Part shown: positions 33,111 through 42,989 of the stretch, piece by piece | How positions within the stretch are numbered: position 1 is the stretch's first letter | Layout: each line of letters opens with the position of its first letter | From: Pantoea sp. CCBC3-3-1 | Lineage (GTDB): Bacteria > Pseudomonadota > Gammaproteobacteria > Enterobacterales > Enterobacteriaceae | Direction: 5' to 3' | Assembly (NCBI RefSeq): GCF_007981265.1 | Contig: NZ_CP034363.1 | Location: 2,480,001 to 2,544,000 of the forward strand | Length of the DNA: 64,000 nucleotides | Position numbers and translations under genes: made by a program | Notes under the pieces: model-generated | What the model saw: only the letters and a program-made list of their open reading frames with translations | The model's database searches: none | Told to the model about the DNA's origin: nothing

Positions 33111-34733
33111 TCACTGATTATGCTTAAGAATGTACATCGTTCGGCTGTAGGCCATATCTTCCGGGTTGGTAATCGGATATCCCTTCACCCATGGCTTGAT
33201 CAACCGTCCATTGGTGTACTGATATAACGGTGCAATTGGCACCTGGTCAGCAATAATTTTTTCGGCGCGGTTATAGTCCTCATTACGGGAATCGCTGTTA
33301 GTTTCACGGCTGGCCTTCGCCAACAGCGCGTCGTACTCTGCACTGTTGAATTTAGCGATATTCCCGCTGTGGCTGGCAGTTAGCAGGCTGAGAAAGGTGG
33401 AGGGTTCGTTATAATCACCGACCCAGGAAGCACGGATCACATCAAAATTGCCACTGTTGCGGCTGTCAATGTAGGTTTTCCATTCCTGATTTTGCAGCTT
33501 CACGTTGACCCCAAGGTTCTTTTTCCACATTGAGGCTACTGCAATGGCGATTTTTTGATTATTTTCAGAGCTGTTGTAGAGTAATGTCAGATCCAGCGGA
33601 TGATCAGGCCCATAGCCTGCCGCCGCCAGCAGCATTTTAGCCTGCGCGTTCAGCTCTTGTTGTGAATGCTGCTCCGGGAAGCCGGACTGTGGCCTGAAAC
33701 CGGCCGTGACATCTGGCGTAAAGTGCCAGGCCGGTTTTTCACCGGTGCCTAACACCTTTTCAGCAACGATCTTTCTGTCGATGCTCCATGAAAGCGCCTT
33801 ACGCACCCGCACGTCAGCAGTTGGACCTTTTACGGTATTGAACGCGTAATAATAGGTGCCCAGCTGATCTGGCGTGTAGACCTCACCCGGGATCTGTTTT
33901 TTCAGCAGCGCATACATATTTTTGGGAAATGATTCGGTGATATCAATATCGTTAGCCCGATAACGTTTGGTGGCGCTCGATTCTTCATTGATTGGCACAA
34001 AGGTGACTTTATTTAACACGCTGTGAGCGTTGTCCCAATAATGTTCGTTACGCACCAGCACCAGTTTTTCGTTAACAACGCGCTCCTGCAATTTATAAGC
34101 GCCATTCCCTACCATATTGCCCGGCTGTGTCCAGGCCTGGCCGGATTTTTCAATCGCCTTTGCCGAAACGGGGTACAGACTGAAATTGGACGTCAGGCCG
34201 AGGAAATACGGTACGGGTTTATCCAGCATGACTTTCAGCCGGCGATCGTCCAGCGCCACCACGCCAAGTTTATCGGGTGACATCTCGCCTTTGGTAATCG
34301 CGGCGGCGTTTTGCATACCGGCTAATTCAGCAAACCAGGCAAAAGTGGAACCAACTTTCGGATCGACCAGCCGTCGCCAGCTGTAAACAAAATCGTTCGC
34401 CGTAACCGGTTCGCCATCTGACCAGCGTGCATCTTTACGCAGAGTGAAGATCCATGTCTGGTTATCCGTCGTCTGCCATTGCGTCGCCACGCCCGGCACA
34501 CTATTTCCTTTAGCGTCCTGGTTAGTCAGCCCTTCAAACAAATCACGAATAACCTGAATTTCAGGTAACCCGACAGCTTTCGCCGGATCGAGCGAAGCGG
34601 GTTCATCTTTGATATGCCGAACAATTTGTTGTACGGCAGCCAGGTCAGCGCCCGGCGGCACTTCAGCGGCATAAAGTGCGCCACTGGCCGCCATCGCCAG
34701 TAATGCCAGAGATAATTGAAAAGAATTGTGCAT
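33111..34733 (-). CDS. mppA: Murein tripeptide-binding protein MppA
   Basis: MppA is the periplasmic binding protein that hands murein tripeptide (L-Ala-D-Glu-mDAP) to the Opp permease for cell-wall recycling. The 540-aa protein has a signal peptide (ending SGALYAAEV) and the family 5 solute-binding fold with the signature region TPDQLGTYYYAFNTVKGP, VRKALSWSIDRK and WVGDYNEPSTFLSLL. It resembles OppA but in E. coli MppA (537 aa) lies beside mpaA/ycjG/tpx as here, which decides the name. It is divergent from mpaA. Confidence 0.92.
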   Translation of the reverse strand: MHNSFQLSLALLAMAASGALYAAEVPPGADLAAVQQIVRHIKDEPASLDPAKAVGLPEIQVIRDLFEGLTNQDAKGNSVPGVATQWQTTDNQTWIFTLRKDARWSDGEPVTANDFVYSWRRLVDPKVGSTFAWFAELAGMQNAAAITKGEMSPDKLGVVALDDRRLKVMLDKPVPYFLGLTSNFSLYPVSAKAIEKSGQAWTQPGNMVGNGAYKLQERVVNEKLVLVRNEHYWDNAHSVLNKVTFVPINEESSATKRYRANDIDITESFPKNMYALLKKQIPGEVYTPDQLGTYYYAFNTVKGPTADVRVRKALSWSIDRKIVAEKVLGTGEKPAWHFTPDVTAGFRPQSGFPEQHSQQELNAQAKMLLAAAGYGPDHPLDLTLLYNSSENNQKIAIAVASMWKKNLGVNVKLQNQEWKTYIDSRNSGNFDVIRASWVGDYNEPSTFLSLLTASHSGNIAKFNSAEYDALLAKASRETNSDSRNEDYNRAEKIIADQVPIAPLYQYTNGRLIKPWVKGYPITNPEDMAYSRTMYILKHNQ

Positions 34734-34895
34734 CAGGAAACCTCGCTAAATGCTTAAGAGCTAACAGTCGCACTTTAACGCAAATCGTTGATCGCCAGAC
34801 ACTCTTTTTCCATTGCTTTGCGCAACGGATCGAACTGCGCTTTTTTTCTGCTGAAATTTAAGCTAGCGTTAGCAAAACTTTTCGGGAGTTAAGTT

Positions 34896-35633
34896 ATGTC
34901 GCGGATCCATCCACGTAGCGCGCGGGGAAAGCTGGAGATCGAATGTAAGATTTACGGGCACAGCGTGCTGGGCGCACCGCTGCTTTGGTTCCCAGCCCCC
35001 TTGGCAGATAGCGACAGCGGGCTGATCCTGGCTGGCACGCATGGCGATGAGGCCGCCGCAGTCGTCACGCTTTCCTGTGCTTTACGAACTTTGCAGCAGG
35101 AACACCGTCGACATCATGTGGTGCTGGCCGTTAATCCTGATGGCTGCCAGCTGGGTTTACGGGCTAACGCCCATGGCGTCGATTTGAATCGTAACTTTCC
35201 GGCGGCGAACTGGCAGTCTGGCGAGACGATTTATCGCTGGAACAGTGCGGCAGAAGAACGCGATGTGCGGCTCTCAACCGGCGACCGCGCAGGTTCTGAG
35301 CCGGAAACCCAAGCCCTTTGCAGCCTGATTTATCAGCTTAAACCGGCCTGGGTGGTCTCCTTTCATGAACCGCTGGCCTGTGTTGAAGATCCGCACAGCA
35401 GCAAACTGGGCGAATGGCTGGCAGAGAATATGTCGCTGCCGCTGGTGACAACCGTAGGCTATGCCACGCCAGGCTCCTTTGGCAGCTGGTGTGCCGATCT
35501 GAGCCTGCCGGTGATTACCGTTGAACTGCCGCCGGTTTCTACAGACGAGGCCAGTGAAAAGTACCTTGCGGCAATGGTAGATTTACTGAGCAAGCCCTCA
35601 GGAGAGGGTTATTCTGCCGCAGCTAAAGGGTAG
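34896..35633 (+). CDS. mpaA: Murein peptide amidase A
   Basis: MpaA is a cytoplasmic zinc enzyme of the M14 carboxypeptidase fold that cuts the D-Glu-mDAP bond of murein tripeptide. The 245-aa protein shows the zinc ligands in AGTHGDEAAAVV (His, Glu near 48-51) and WVVSFHEPLA (His near 160), the Arg-binding site GVDLNRNFPAANW near 97 and the catalytic Glu in ITVELPP near 210. GGGAG lies upstream of the ATG at 34896. Its last 36 bases overlap the 3' end of the convergent ycjG. Confidence 0.95.
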   Translation: MSRIHPRSARGKLEIECKIYGHSVLGAPLLWFPAPLADSDSGLILAGTHGDEAAAVVTLSCALRTLQQEHRRHHVVLAVNPDGCQLGLRANAHGVDLNRNFPAANWQSGETIYRWNSAAEERDVRLSTGDRAGSEPETQALCSLIYQLKPAWVVSFHEPLACVEDPHSSKLGEWLAENMSLPLVTTVGYATPGSFGSWCADLSLPVITVELPPVSTDEASEKYLAAMVDLLSKPSGEGYSAAAKG

Positions 35634-36566
35634 AGCGGGATCAACATCCGCCGCGAGCCACGTTGGGCCGTCTAAATCCACGAAGCGAGCCGAATTTACT
35701 AACGGAAGCGCAGCGCTGATTGCACGAGATGTACACAGCATACAGCCGAGCATCACCTCAAAACCGGCGGCTTTTGCCGCCTGCACCAGCGCCAGCGCTT
35801 CGGTCAGGCCGCCCGTTTTATCCAGCTTGATATTCACCATCTCATAACGCCCTTTTAGCGCGGGCAGATCGGCTCGCGTGTGGCAGCTCTCATCAGCACA
35901 AATCGGTAACGGATGGATAAAGTTTTCCAGCATGGCATCGTCTGCGGCGGGAAGCGGCTGTTCGAGCATCACCACGTTTAGATCGGCCAGCAACTGGCAT
36001 CTCGCCGCCAGCCCTTCACTGTGCCAGGACTCATTTGCATCCACAATCAGCGTAGCTTGCGGTACTGCTGTTCGTATCGCCACCAGCCGCTCGGTGATCA
36101 GCGAATTATCGAGTTTGATCTTCAGTAATCGTGCGCCGTTTTGCCACAATGCCAGCGCGCTGCTGGCCATCACTTCCGGCATTTCAATACTAACGGTTTG
36201 TGCCATCTCGATAATCGCTGGCGGTGTGGCACCGGTCAGTCGCCACAGGTCGCTATGTAGTTTACGGGCCTGAAGATCCCACAGCGCCGAGTCGATAGCA
36301 TTACGGGCGCTTCCTGCGGGCAGCAGCGACTGAAGCTGTTCACGCGTCAGCCCCTGCTTCAGCGCATTAATCAGTAAGGCGATTTGCGCCAGCACCGATG
36401 CTTCGGTCTCACCATAGCGTGGATAGGGCGTACATTCTCCAATGCCTTTGATCCCTTCCTCTTCCACTTCTACTACCACAACGCCCGCTTCACTGCGCGC
36501 GCCACGCGCAATAGCAAACGGCGTATGCAACGGCCATGTTTCCGGATATACCTTCACTGCTCTCAT
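35598..36566 (-). CDS. ycjG: L-Ala-D/L-Glu epimerase (enolase superfamily)
   Basis: The enzyme epimerises L-Ala-D-Glu, released by MpaA, to L-Ala-L-Glu for degradation. The 322-aa protein from ATG 36566 (AAGGAT upstream; the preceding TTG is less likely) carries the muconate-lactonising subgroup features: Lys in LLKIKLDN near 150 (KxK), metal ligands Asp in LIVDANESW, Glu in VMLEQPLP and Asp in ICADESCHT, and Lys in MVNIKLDKTGG. It is convergent with mpaA and overlaps its last 36 bases. The name ykfB is also used for this family. Confidence 0.95.
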   Translation of the reverse strand: MRAVKVYPETWPLHTPFAIARGARSEAGVVVVEVEEEGIKGIGECTPYPRYGETEASVLAQIALLINALKQGLTREQLQSLLPAGSARNAIDSALWDLQARKLHSDLWRLTGATPPAIIEMAQTVSIEMPEVMASSALALWQNGARLLKIKLDNSLITERLVAIRTAVPQATLIVDANESWHSEGLAARCQLLADLNVVMLEQPLPAADDAMLENFIHPLPICADESCHTRADLPALKGRYEMVNIKLDKTGGLTEALALVQAAKAAGFEVMLGCMLCTSRAISAALPLVNSARFVDLDGPTWLAADVDPALPFSCGRITLS

Positions 36567-36726
36567 CAACGGATCCTTAAAGAAGAGAAAGAATTGCTAC
36601 CACAATACCTTAGCCATTGTGGCCGTATTTGCGTAATGAACAAGCTCAGGGCAGGTTTTTTCTGGGTGAGTTAGCCTGTATGGCTTACACTCAGAACAAT
36701 GTTTACCGTGCATATAAGGAAAGATT

Positions 36727-37230
36727 ATGTCTCAGACAGTACTTTTTCAGGGTAATCCGGTGCCTGTCGCCGGTCAAATCCCCACTCCGGGTCAGGCTGC
36801 GAAGCCGTTTACGCTGGTCGCAAAAGACTTTTCCGACGTTCCTCTTTCCCATTTTGCGGGCAAGCGTAAGGTGCTGAATATTTTTCCCAGTATTGATACT
36901 GGCGTTTGTGCCGCCTCGGTACGTAAATTTAATCAGCTTGCGGGCGAAATGGATAATGCGGTTGTGCTGTGCATCTCCTCCGATTTGCCGTTTGCCCTGT
37001 CGCGTTTTTGTGGTGCCGATGGGTTGAACAACGTCGTCACGCTTTCAACACTGCGTGGTGCGCAATTTAAAGAGGACTACGGTGTGGCGATTAGCGATGG
37101 CCCGCTTGAAGGGCTGGCTGCACGTGCGGTAGTGATCCTCGATGAACAGGATCGTGTCTTATACAGTCAGCTGGTTGAAGAGATCGCCACCGAGCCGGAT
37201 TATGACGCCGCGCTTGCTGCACTAAAGTAA
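36727..37230 (+). CDS. tpx: Thiol peroxidase Tpx
   Basis: Tpx is a periplasm-associated or cytoplasmic atypical 2-Cys peroxiredoxin that reduces lipid and hydrogen peroxides with thioredoxin. The 167-aa product has the peroxidatic Cys in [15 protein letters not shown] near 61 and the resolving Cys in [12 protein letters not shown] near 95, as in E. coli. The start [16 protein letters not shown] at 36727 has AAGGA upstream. A terminator follows. It sits between ycjG and an orphan luxR that separates it from tyrR. Confidence 0.97.
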   Translation: MSQTVLFQGNPVPVAGQIPTPGQAAKPFTLVAKDFSDVPLSHFAGKRKVLNIFPSIDTGVCAASVRKFNQLAGEMDNAVVLCISSDLPFALSRFCGADGLNNVVTLSTLRGAQFKEDYGVAISDGPLEGLAARAVVILDEQDRVLYSQLVEEIATEPDYDAALAALK

Positions 37231-37237
37231 AGCACTA

Positions 37238-37261
37238 AGGCCAGTCGATGACTGGCTTTTT
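37238..37261 (+). terminator. Terminator of tpx
   Basis: GCCAGTC / GACTGGC forms a 7-bp stem with a 3-base loop, followed by five T, just after the tpx stop. Confidence 0.88.
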
Positions 37262-37300
37262 AAAAAAATTTGATTAACAGAAACAATACGCAAATTTAAA

Positions 37301-38080
37301 TTAGTGAGTCACCGGTTTAACTAAATCAAGGCCAACACCAAGACGCACCGCATGGCGGGCATTGGTTACACCCAGTTTTTTGACAATATTTGCCATATGG
37401 AATTTAACCGTTGTCGTTTTAATTCCTAAAATAATTCCCGTTTCAAGATAGGTTTTACCTACGCTTGCCCAGTAAAGGATTTCGTTTTCGCGATCGGTGA
37501 AAAGGTTTTTATTAACTGAATGCAATTCGTTATTTTCAGAAAGCATCATCAGCGCCAGATACCGTTCATGTACGGTGGTAAGCAGAATGTTAATATCGCC
37601 CCGATGCTTGAAAAGAAAATCCTCGATTTCGTTTCTCCGTTCAGGATCGATAACAAAAGAGAGTGTTGCCATGTTGTTTTTATAATCATGCAAAACAAAC
37701 GTATAGCCATTTTTCACATTATGATTTTTTGCTTTATCGAATATGCCCGGCGAGCAAAATTTATTATCCGTTTCTGTTTTTTCATCCCACAGGAATGGCG
37801 TCAACCGGTTAAGCGCGTTAATAACAACAGGATCGGTAAAGTGCAAACTTTGTTCCTGATAGGTTTTCACCCACTCTTCTGGATAATTGGTTGCAAAAAA
37901 CTGCACAGACATTTTGTTTTTTGACAGCACAACATATGCCCATGTGAATTCTCCCAGCTTACCTAATGCTGAAGCTAAATTATCTTCAATTACTTTCAGA
38001 ATATCCATTAACGAAGCTTCTCCCGATAATTCCCTGAATTTACCTGCAACCCAATATTGACTGTCGTACGCCTGAATCAA
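37301..38080 (-). CDS. LuxR-type orphan quorum-sensing receptor
   Basis: The 259-aa protein has an N-terminal autoinducer-binding domain (about 15-170) and a C-terminal LuxR helix-turn-helix (about 190-250: LFTDRENEILYWASVGKT, GIKTTTVKFHMANIVKKLGV). All six residues invariant among acyl-homoserine-lactone receptors are present with TraR-like spacing: W70, Y74, D83, P84, W98 and G125. It should therefore bind an AHL. No luxI synthase lies in the window, so it is a solo receptor. It is absent from this place in E. coli and its AT-richer, A-biased codon use differs from tpx and tyrR, which suggests acquisition. Confidence 0.9.
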   Translation of the reverse strand: MIQAYDSQYWVAGKFRELSGEASLMDILKVIEDNLASALGKLGEFTWAYVVLSKNKMSVQFFATNYPEEWVKTYQEQSLHFTDPVVINALNRLTPFLWDEKTETDNKFCSPGIFDKAKNHNVKNGYTFVLHDYKNNMATLSFVIDPERRNEIEDFLFKHRGDINILLTTVHERYLALMMLSENNELHSVNKNLFTDRENEILYWASVGKTYLETGIILGIKTTTVKFHMANIVKKLGVTNARHAVRLGVGLDLVKPVTH

Positions 38081-38181
38081 AGCCCAGGCCTTGCGGCCGG
38101 GGCTGTGTCGTTAATCGATATATTATTGCCGGCTGGCATGACGATGCTTTTTACACGGTTTCAGAAAAAATTTTTCCCGCG

Positions 38182-39753
38182 CTATTTCCCTTCACCCTCG
38201 CCTTTCTTCTGGCTCAGACCATATTCACGCAGCTTATTCGCAATCGCGGTGTGGGAAACGCCCAGCCGTTTAGCCAGCTTGCGCGTGCTGGGATAAGAGA
38301 GATACAGTCGGGTCAGCACTGACCGTTCAAAACGGCTGGTGATGTCATCCAGCGATCCTTCCATCGCCTCTTCGCCCAGCGGCATATCCGTAGCAAATTC
38401 CGGTAGCACGATATCCTGTGGACGCAGCTCATAGCCTTCCAGCTGAGTCAACGCGCGGTAAAGCGCATTTTTTAACTGACGAACGTTGCCCGGCCAGGTG
38501 TAGCGGCTGAGAAACGCATTGAGCTGCGCGGAGAGTTTCGGTCGGGCAACGCCCTGCTCGTCGGCAAAGCGAGCGACAAACATTTCCGTTAACGGCAGGA
38601 TATCCTGGGGACGTTCGCGCAGCGGCGGCAGATTGAGCGTAAGCACGTTAAGGCGGTAAAAAAGATCTTCGCGAAACTCGCCGCGATGCACCATCTCGGT
38701 AAGATTTTTTTGTGTGGCGCAGATTACGCGCACATCAACTTTGACCTCATGTTCTTCGCCCACCCGCCGGAAGGTACCGTCGTTAAGGAAACGTAGCAGC
38801 TTGGTTTGCATGCGTGGCGTCATTTCGCCAATTTCATCCAGCAGAACCGAACCGCCGTTCGCCTGTTCAAAAAAGCCTTTTTTGCCTTCCAGCGCGTTCG
38901 GGTAGGCGCCTGCGGCATGACCGAACAGTTCGCTTTCAGCAACGTCATCCGGCAGGGAAGCACAGTTCAGCGCCAGGAACGGTTTCTTACCGCGCGCACT
39001 GCGTAAATGACAGGCACGCGCGAGCATATCTTTGCCCGTACCGGTATCACCGACAATCAGCAACGGCGCATCCAGCATCGCCAGCTTGCGCGCCTGATCC
39101 ACCACCTGACGCATTTTAGGGGTAACCGCAACAATATGCTGAAACTCGCTGTCGTCATTTACCGCCAGGTTTTGCAGCTGCTGTCCCATTCTGGCCGTTG
39201 ATTTCAGCATCACCACAGCGCCTACCGGGTTACCCGGCTGCTCATTTTCTCCCGGCGCGAAAATCGGGGTAATTTCCATCAGGAAATCGCGTCCCTGAAT
39301 CACAACATGGTGGGCCTGAGGCTCAATGCGCTCGCTTTCCAGCCAGCGCTGAAAATTAAAACCAGCAATCAGCGCACCGGCACCAAAATTGCGCATTTTG
39401 TCTTCGTTAAGTGAAAACAGCGCCTGCGCCGCCGGGTTTGCCAGCTCCACTTTGCTTTTCAAATCAATGGAGAAAACCGGCTCAGGCAAGGCGATTAGCA
39501 GCGCGCTGAGAGCACGATGCTCCCGCTCGGAAGGTAAAAATGTAATGGTGCGCACGTCCGTCACGCTGGGAATACGGCGAATTTCTGCCATCAGCTGGCT
39601 GAATTGATCAAACGAAACGGGCGTGAAATTGAGGTAAATACGCCCAATCGGTGCGATCTCGATTCCCCGCAAGTCAATGTTTCTTTCTACCAGTAAATCA
39701 AGCAGTTCACGGGTCAGACCAAGGCGGTCGTGGCAAAATACTTCCAGACGCAT
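38182..39753 (-). CDS. tyrR: Transcriptional regulator TyrR
   Basis: TyrR controls aromatic amino acid synthesis and transport genes with Tyr, Phe or Trp as effectors. The start MRLEVFCHDRLGLTRELLDLL is at 39753. Domains: ACT (1-75), PAS (about 80-190), AAA+ (about 205-435: Walker A GDTGTGKD, Walker B VLLDEIGEM) and a C-terminal Fis-type helix-turn-helix (RKLAKRLGVSHTAIANKLREYG). It is 523 aa, about ten longer than E. coli TyrR, mainly through an extra AGAYPNAL stretch after ELFGHA where E. coli has lost the GAFTGA loop. Confidence 0.96.
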   Translation of the reverse strand: MRLEVFCHDRLGLTRELLDLLVERNIDLRGIEIAPIGRIYLNFTPVSFDQFSQLMAEIRRIPSVTDVRTITFLPSEREHRALSALLIALPEPVFSIDLKSKVELANPAAQALFSLNEDKMRNFGAGALIAGFNFQRWLESERIEPQAHHVVIQGRDFLMEITPIFAPGENEQPGNPVGAVVMLKSTARMGQQLQNLAVNDDSEFQHIVAVTPKMRQVVDQARKLAMLDAPLLIVGDTGTGKDMLARACHLRSARGKKPFLALNCASLPDDVAESELFGHAAGAYPNALEGKKGFFEQANGGSVLLDEIGEMTPRMQTKLLRFLNDGTFRRVGEEHEVKVDVRVICATQKNLTEMVHRGEFREDLFYRLNVLTLNLPPLRERPQDILPLTEMFVARFADEQGVARPKLSAQLNAFLSRYTWPGNVRQLKNALYRALTQLEGYELRPQDIVLPEFATDMPLGEEAMEGSLDDITSRFERSVLTRLYLSYPSTRKLAKRLGVSHTAIANKLREYGLSQKKGEGEGK

Positions 39754-39846
39754 GTAGAGCAACCTTCTTATTGTTCGGGCGATAACGAATAATACTCCAT
39801 TGGTGCAGGCGTCAGAAGCATTCTGGAATGAAAAGTTGACAGTCGG

Positions 39847-40884
39847 CTACTTCTGCATCGTTTCTTTCAGCTGGGTAACCAAATCACGCCGAAAATCGCC
39901 AAGACGAGGCTTATCATTTTCCAGCCACGGCAGCGGTCGACACAGCTCCATGGTTTTTACGCCCAGGCGTGCGGTCAATAACCCCGCGCCAATGCCCTGA
40001 GCCGCTCGCGCAGAAAATCGGGCGGCCAGATCCTGCGACATCCAGTCCATCCCCACTTCACGCACCAGTTCAGAAGCACCGGCAAAAGCCATATTTAACA
40101 GCACCAGACGGAATAAACGAAGGCGGCTGAAGTAGCCCAGCTCAATGCCATAGATCACGGCGATACGGTTGACCAGCCGCAGATTACGCCAGGCGATAAA
40201 CGCCATATCCACCAGCGCCAGCGGGCTGACGGCAATCATCAGGGTTGATTCTGCCGCGCTGCGACCGATTTCACGACGAGCCTGAAGATCGAGCACCGGC
40301 TGTACCAGCTGGGCGTAAAGCGCAACGATTTCCCGATCGTTGTGCGTTTCATGAAGCGATGCCTGCCAGCGCTGTAAAGCCGGATGCCCCTGATCCAGCC
40401 CCGCCTGACGCGCCAGCTTTTCGCAAAACTCGCGCCCTTTTCCCACGCCATGGCTGTGTAACAAATCACGGGCCACGTCGCGTTCTTCTGCTCTTTCACG
40501 CAGCCGGTAAAGTCGCCGCCATTCGGCAATTAGCGAACCGGCACCGGCACAAACAACGAGCCCCCCCGCCACGCAGCCGCCCATCGCAATCCAGTCTTGC
40601 TGCACCCAGGCGTTATGCGCCCACTGTACGCCCTGCGCAACAATGCTTGCGCCAAATACCGCCAGCCCGGCCTTGACCATTTTTCGCCACAGGCTGCGTT
40701 TGGGCCTGAGCGCGGCCTCAACGGCTTTTTCGCCAGCGCCTTCCTCTTCAGCAGGCCGTTCGGGGTCTACTGCGACAAATCGCTCATCCTGTTGGGCAAA
40801 AAAATGCGCCGCTTTCAGCGTGTCGGTTTTCTCTGTTTCCAGCGGTTGAGCAAAATCAATCCGTGGTTTAATCGGGCTGTTCAT
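39847..40884 (-). CDS. ycjF: UPF0283 inner-membrane protein YcjF
   Basis: The 345-aa protein has an acidic N-terminus, two membrane helices near 70-125 ([42 protein letters not shown]) and a C-terminal DUF697-like region with a third hydrophobic part ([20 protein letters not shown]). E. coli YcjF (353 aa) always follows ycjX, and both belong to the PspF/heat-shock-linked set. The function is unknown. The start overlaps the ycjX stop by four bases. Confidence 0.93.
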   Translation of the reverse strand: MNSPIKPRIDFAQPLETEKTDTLKAAHFFAQQDERFVAVDPERPAEEEGAGEKAVEAALRPKRSLWRKMVKAGLAVFGASIVAQGVQWAHNAWVQQDWIAMGGCVAGGLVVCAGAGSLIAEWRRLYRLRERAEERDVARDLLHSHGVGKGREFCEKLARQAGLDQGHPALQRWQASLHETHNDREIVALYAQLVQPVLDLQARREIGRSAAESTLMIAVSPLALVDMAFIAWRNLRLVNRIAVIYGIELGYFSRLRLFRLVLLNMAFAGASELVREVGMDWMSQDLAARFSARAAQGIGAGLLTARLGVKTMELCRPLPWLENDKPRLGDFRRDLVTQLKETMQK

Positions 40885-42278
40885 CGCAATTTATCTCCCA
40901 GCAAAAATTCCAGCGCCGCATCCAGACGAATGTGCGGTAAAGGACGATCGGCATCCTGTTCCTGTGGCCTGAACTGCTCAAAATGAAATCCCTGCTGCTG
41001 CCAGAACGCGTTACCCGGCAGTCGCGGCGGCACTTCGCCGGGATAAACGGTTAGCGGCGCATTATCCGTTAGCCGGTGACCGCGTAACGCAGGAATTTTT
41101 TCACCGTTGTGATCCACTAAGCCACTTTGCGTCGCCTGTACCGAAGCCAGCCCAACGCAGTCCATCGTAATGCCTTCGAACGCGGCGTTCTGCCAGGCAT
41201 CCTGCACCAGCTGTTGCAGGAGCGAAACCAGATTAGCGTGCTGATCGCTGGTAACGTGATCCGCTTTGGTTGCGGCAAATAAGAGCTTGTCGATAACCGG
41301 CGAGAAGAGCCGACGGAACAGCGTTCGCTGCCCGTAAGAGAAACTCTGCATCAGCTGTGTCAGGGCAAGGCGCATATCATTAAACGCCTGCGGCCCGCTG
41401 TTAAGGGGCTGCAAACAGTCCACCAGCACGATTTGCCGGTCGAAACGCAAAAAATGATTTTTGTAGAAGCCTTTAACGACATGCTGACAATAATAGTTGT
41501 AACGAGCACGTAGCATGCCGATATTGGTACTGGCATCCGCCTGCGCCAGTCTCGACTCGTTAACATCGCGAGTCTGTGGCCAGGGGAAAAACTGTAAAGC
41601 GGGCGCACCTGCCATATCGCCAGGCAGCACAAAACGCCCCGGCTGGATAAAGTGCAGCCCTTCCTGCTTACACTTCAGCAGATAATCGGTCCAGGCCGCA
41701 GCAATGGCCGCCAGACGGTTTTCGTCTGCCGGTGCGAGCGGATCCAGATCGGCACAGCGTTTTTGCCAGGTCTTCGACCAGTCGGCGCGATCGCCCTGAA
41801 GCAGCCCGGTCATTTGCCGTGACCAGCTGAGATAATCCTGCGCCAGCATCGGCAGATCCAACAGCCATTCACCGGGATAATCGACAATTTCCAGATACAG
41901 CGTGGCGGTTTCTTTAAAATGGCGCAGCAGGGATTCGCGAGAGCGGTAACGCAGCGCCAGCCGCATCTCACTGACGCCCCGCGTGGGCGTTGGCCAGTCA
42001 GGCGGCGAACCATACAGCTGCGATAAGCCTTCGTCATAGGTAAATCGTTGAATGCCCATATCGCGTTGCGGGACGCGCTTCACGCCCAGCAGGCGCTCTT
42101 CCCGCACGGCAGAAAACATCGGTAGCCGCGCGCCGGCATTAACGTTCAGAAGCTGGCTGACCAGCGAGGTGATAAAAGCCGTTTTGCCGCTGCGGCTAAG
42201 TCCCGTGACCGCCAGGCGCAGATGGCGGTCTGCACCTCTGTTCATTAGCGACAGCAATTCATTTTGAAGTCGTTTCAT
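40881..42278 (-). CDS. ycjX: YcjX family P-loop GTPase-like protein
   Basis: The protein starts [18 protein letters not shown] at 42278, giving the E. coli length of 465 aa; the GTG/ATG four codons upstream is less likely. The P-loop is [16 protein letters not shown] near 22-37, with a DxxG-like [14 protein letters not shown] near 125 and a base-recognition-like AATKADHV near 340. Structural work on a YcjX homologue shows an Ras-like GTPase fold. It lies upstream of ycjF and downstream of the psp operon and may be co-transcribed after pspD. Confidence 0.93.
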   Translation of the reverse strand: MKRLQNELLSLMNRGADRHLRLAVTGLSRSGKTAFITSLVSQLLNVNAGARLPMFSAVREERLLGVKRVPQRDMGIQRFTYDEGLSQLYGSPPDWPTPTRGVSEMRLALRYRSRESLLRHFKETATLYLEIVDYPGEWLLDLPMLAQDYLSWSRQMTGLLQGDRADWSKTWQKRCADLDPLAPADENRLAAIAAAWTDYLLKCKQEGLHFIQPGRFVLPGDMAGAPALQFFPWPQTRDVNESRLAQADASTNIGMLRARYNYYCQHVVKGFYKNHFLRFDRQIVLVDCLQPLNSGPQAFNDMRLALTQLMQSFSYGQRTLFRRLFSPVIDKLLFAATKADHVTSDQHANLVSLLQQLVQDAWQNAAFEGITMDCVGLASVQATQSGLVDHNGEKIPALRGHRLTDNAPLTVYPGEVPPRLPGNAFWQQQGFHFEQFRPQEQDADRPLPHIRLDAALEFLLGDKLR

Positions 42279-42364
42279 GCGAGTAACCAATGCCTTTTTT
42301 GAGCGAGCTATCCCTTTTTAAACGCCAGGCGTAGCAAATATTTAAAAATAACGCTTGAGGAGCC

Positions 42365-42586
42365 TTAGCGGTTCCAGCGGGAAGTGACGCCGCGCAGCGC
42401 ACGACGGATAAGCGGTTCCAACGCCCAGGCCAGCACGATTTTAAGCGGTTTACGGGCGACGGATTTCACCGCCCAGCCGGTCAGGCCTGCGGGGCCGTAA
42501 TTCAGTGCGCCGATCAGCGCAAATTTTCCGGCCGCCTTTAGCGCGGGCGCGGCATTACGACGAAAACCAGATTGCCAGTTGTGCAT
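42365..42586 (-). CDS. pspD: Phage shock protein D
   Basis: The 73-aa protein matches PspD in length, position and sequence type: amphipathic/hydrophobic segments (ALKAAGKFALIGALNYGPAG, LTGWAVKSV) and an Arg-rich C-terminus (LEPLIRRALRGVTSRWNR). It is the last psp gene here. Its role in the response is minor and unclear. Confidence 0.9.
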   Translation of the reverse strand: MHNWQSGFRRNAAPALKAAGKFALIGALNYGPAGLTGWAVKSVARKPLKIVLAWALEPLIRRALRGVTSRWNR

Positions 42587-42632
42587 ATTTCTCTCCAGAA
42601 AACTGGCGGCCTGACGCGGCCAGCCAGAGCGG

Positions 42633-42989
42633 TTACAGCTGACGGAAACGACTCCGCACGCTGAAAGTTTCCGAGGTGACGTAGCGTTCTATTTCACGCA
42701 GGTTTGCTTCGCCGCCGTTAAGTTCAGCATCAAGCTTTTCTAACAGCATATGCGCCGTCGGCCTGTTTTCTTCTTCGCGCGCAACGCTTTCAGGCATTTC
42801 ATCCAGTACAAAAGCCAGCACGAAATAGACGATGGTGGTCACCATGAACAAGCCAAAAATCATCGACAGCACCACGATCACCCGAACCAGGCGTACCGGA
42901 ATATCAAGGTATTCAGCCACGCCGGCACACACGCCTTTCACTTTACCGCGTGAGGGAATGCGGTAAAGCTTTTTGCCGTTAGCCATCAT
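42633..42989 (-). CDS. pspC: Phage shock protein C
   Basis: PspC senses inner-membrane stress (for example mislocalised secretins) and, with PspB, recruits PspA away from PspF. The 118-aa product has the PspC domain KLYRIPSRGKVKGVCAGVAEYLD-type N-terminus, one long hydrophobic segment (VRVIVVLSMIFGLFMVTTIVYFVLA) and the conserved C-terminal ERYVTSETFSVRSRFRQL. The start overlaps the pspB stop by four bases. Confidence 0.95.
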   Translation of the reverse strand: MMANGKKLYRIPSRGKVKGVCAGVAEYLDIPVRLVRVIVVLSMIFGLFMVTTIVYFVLAFVLDEMPESVAREEENRPTAHMLLEKLDAELNGGEANLREIERYVTSETFSVRSRFRQL

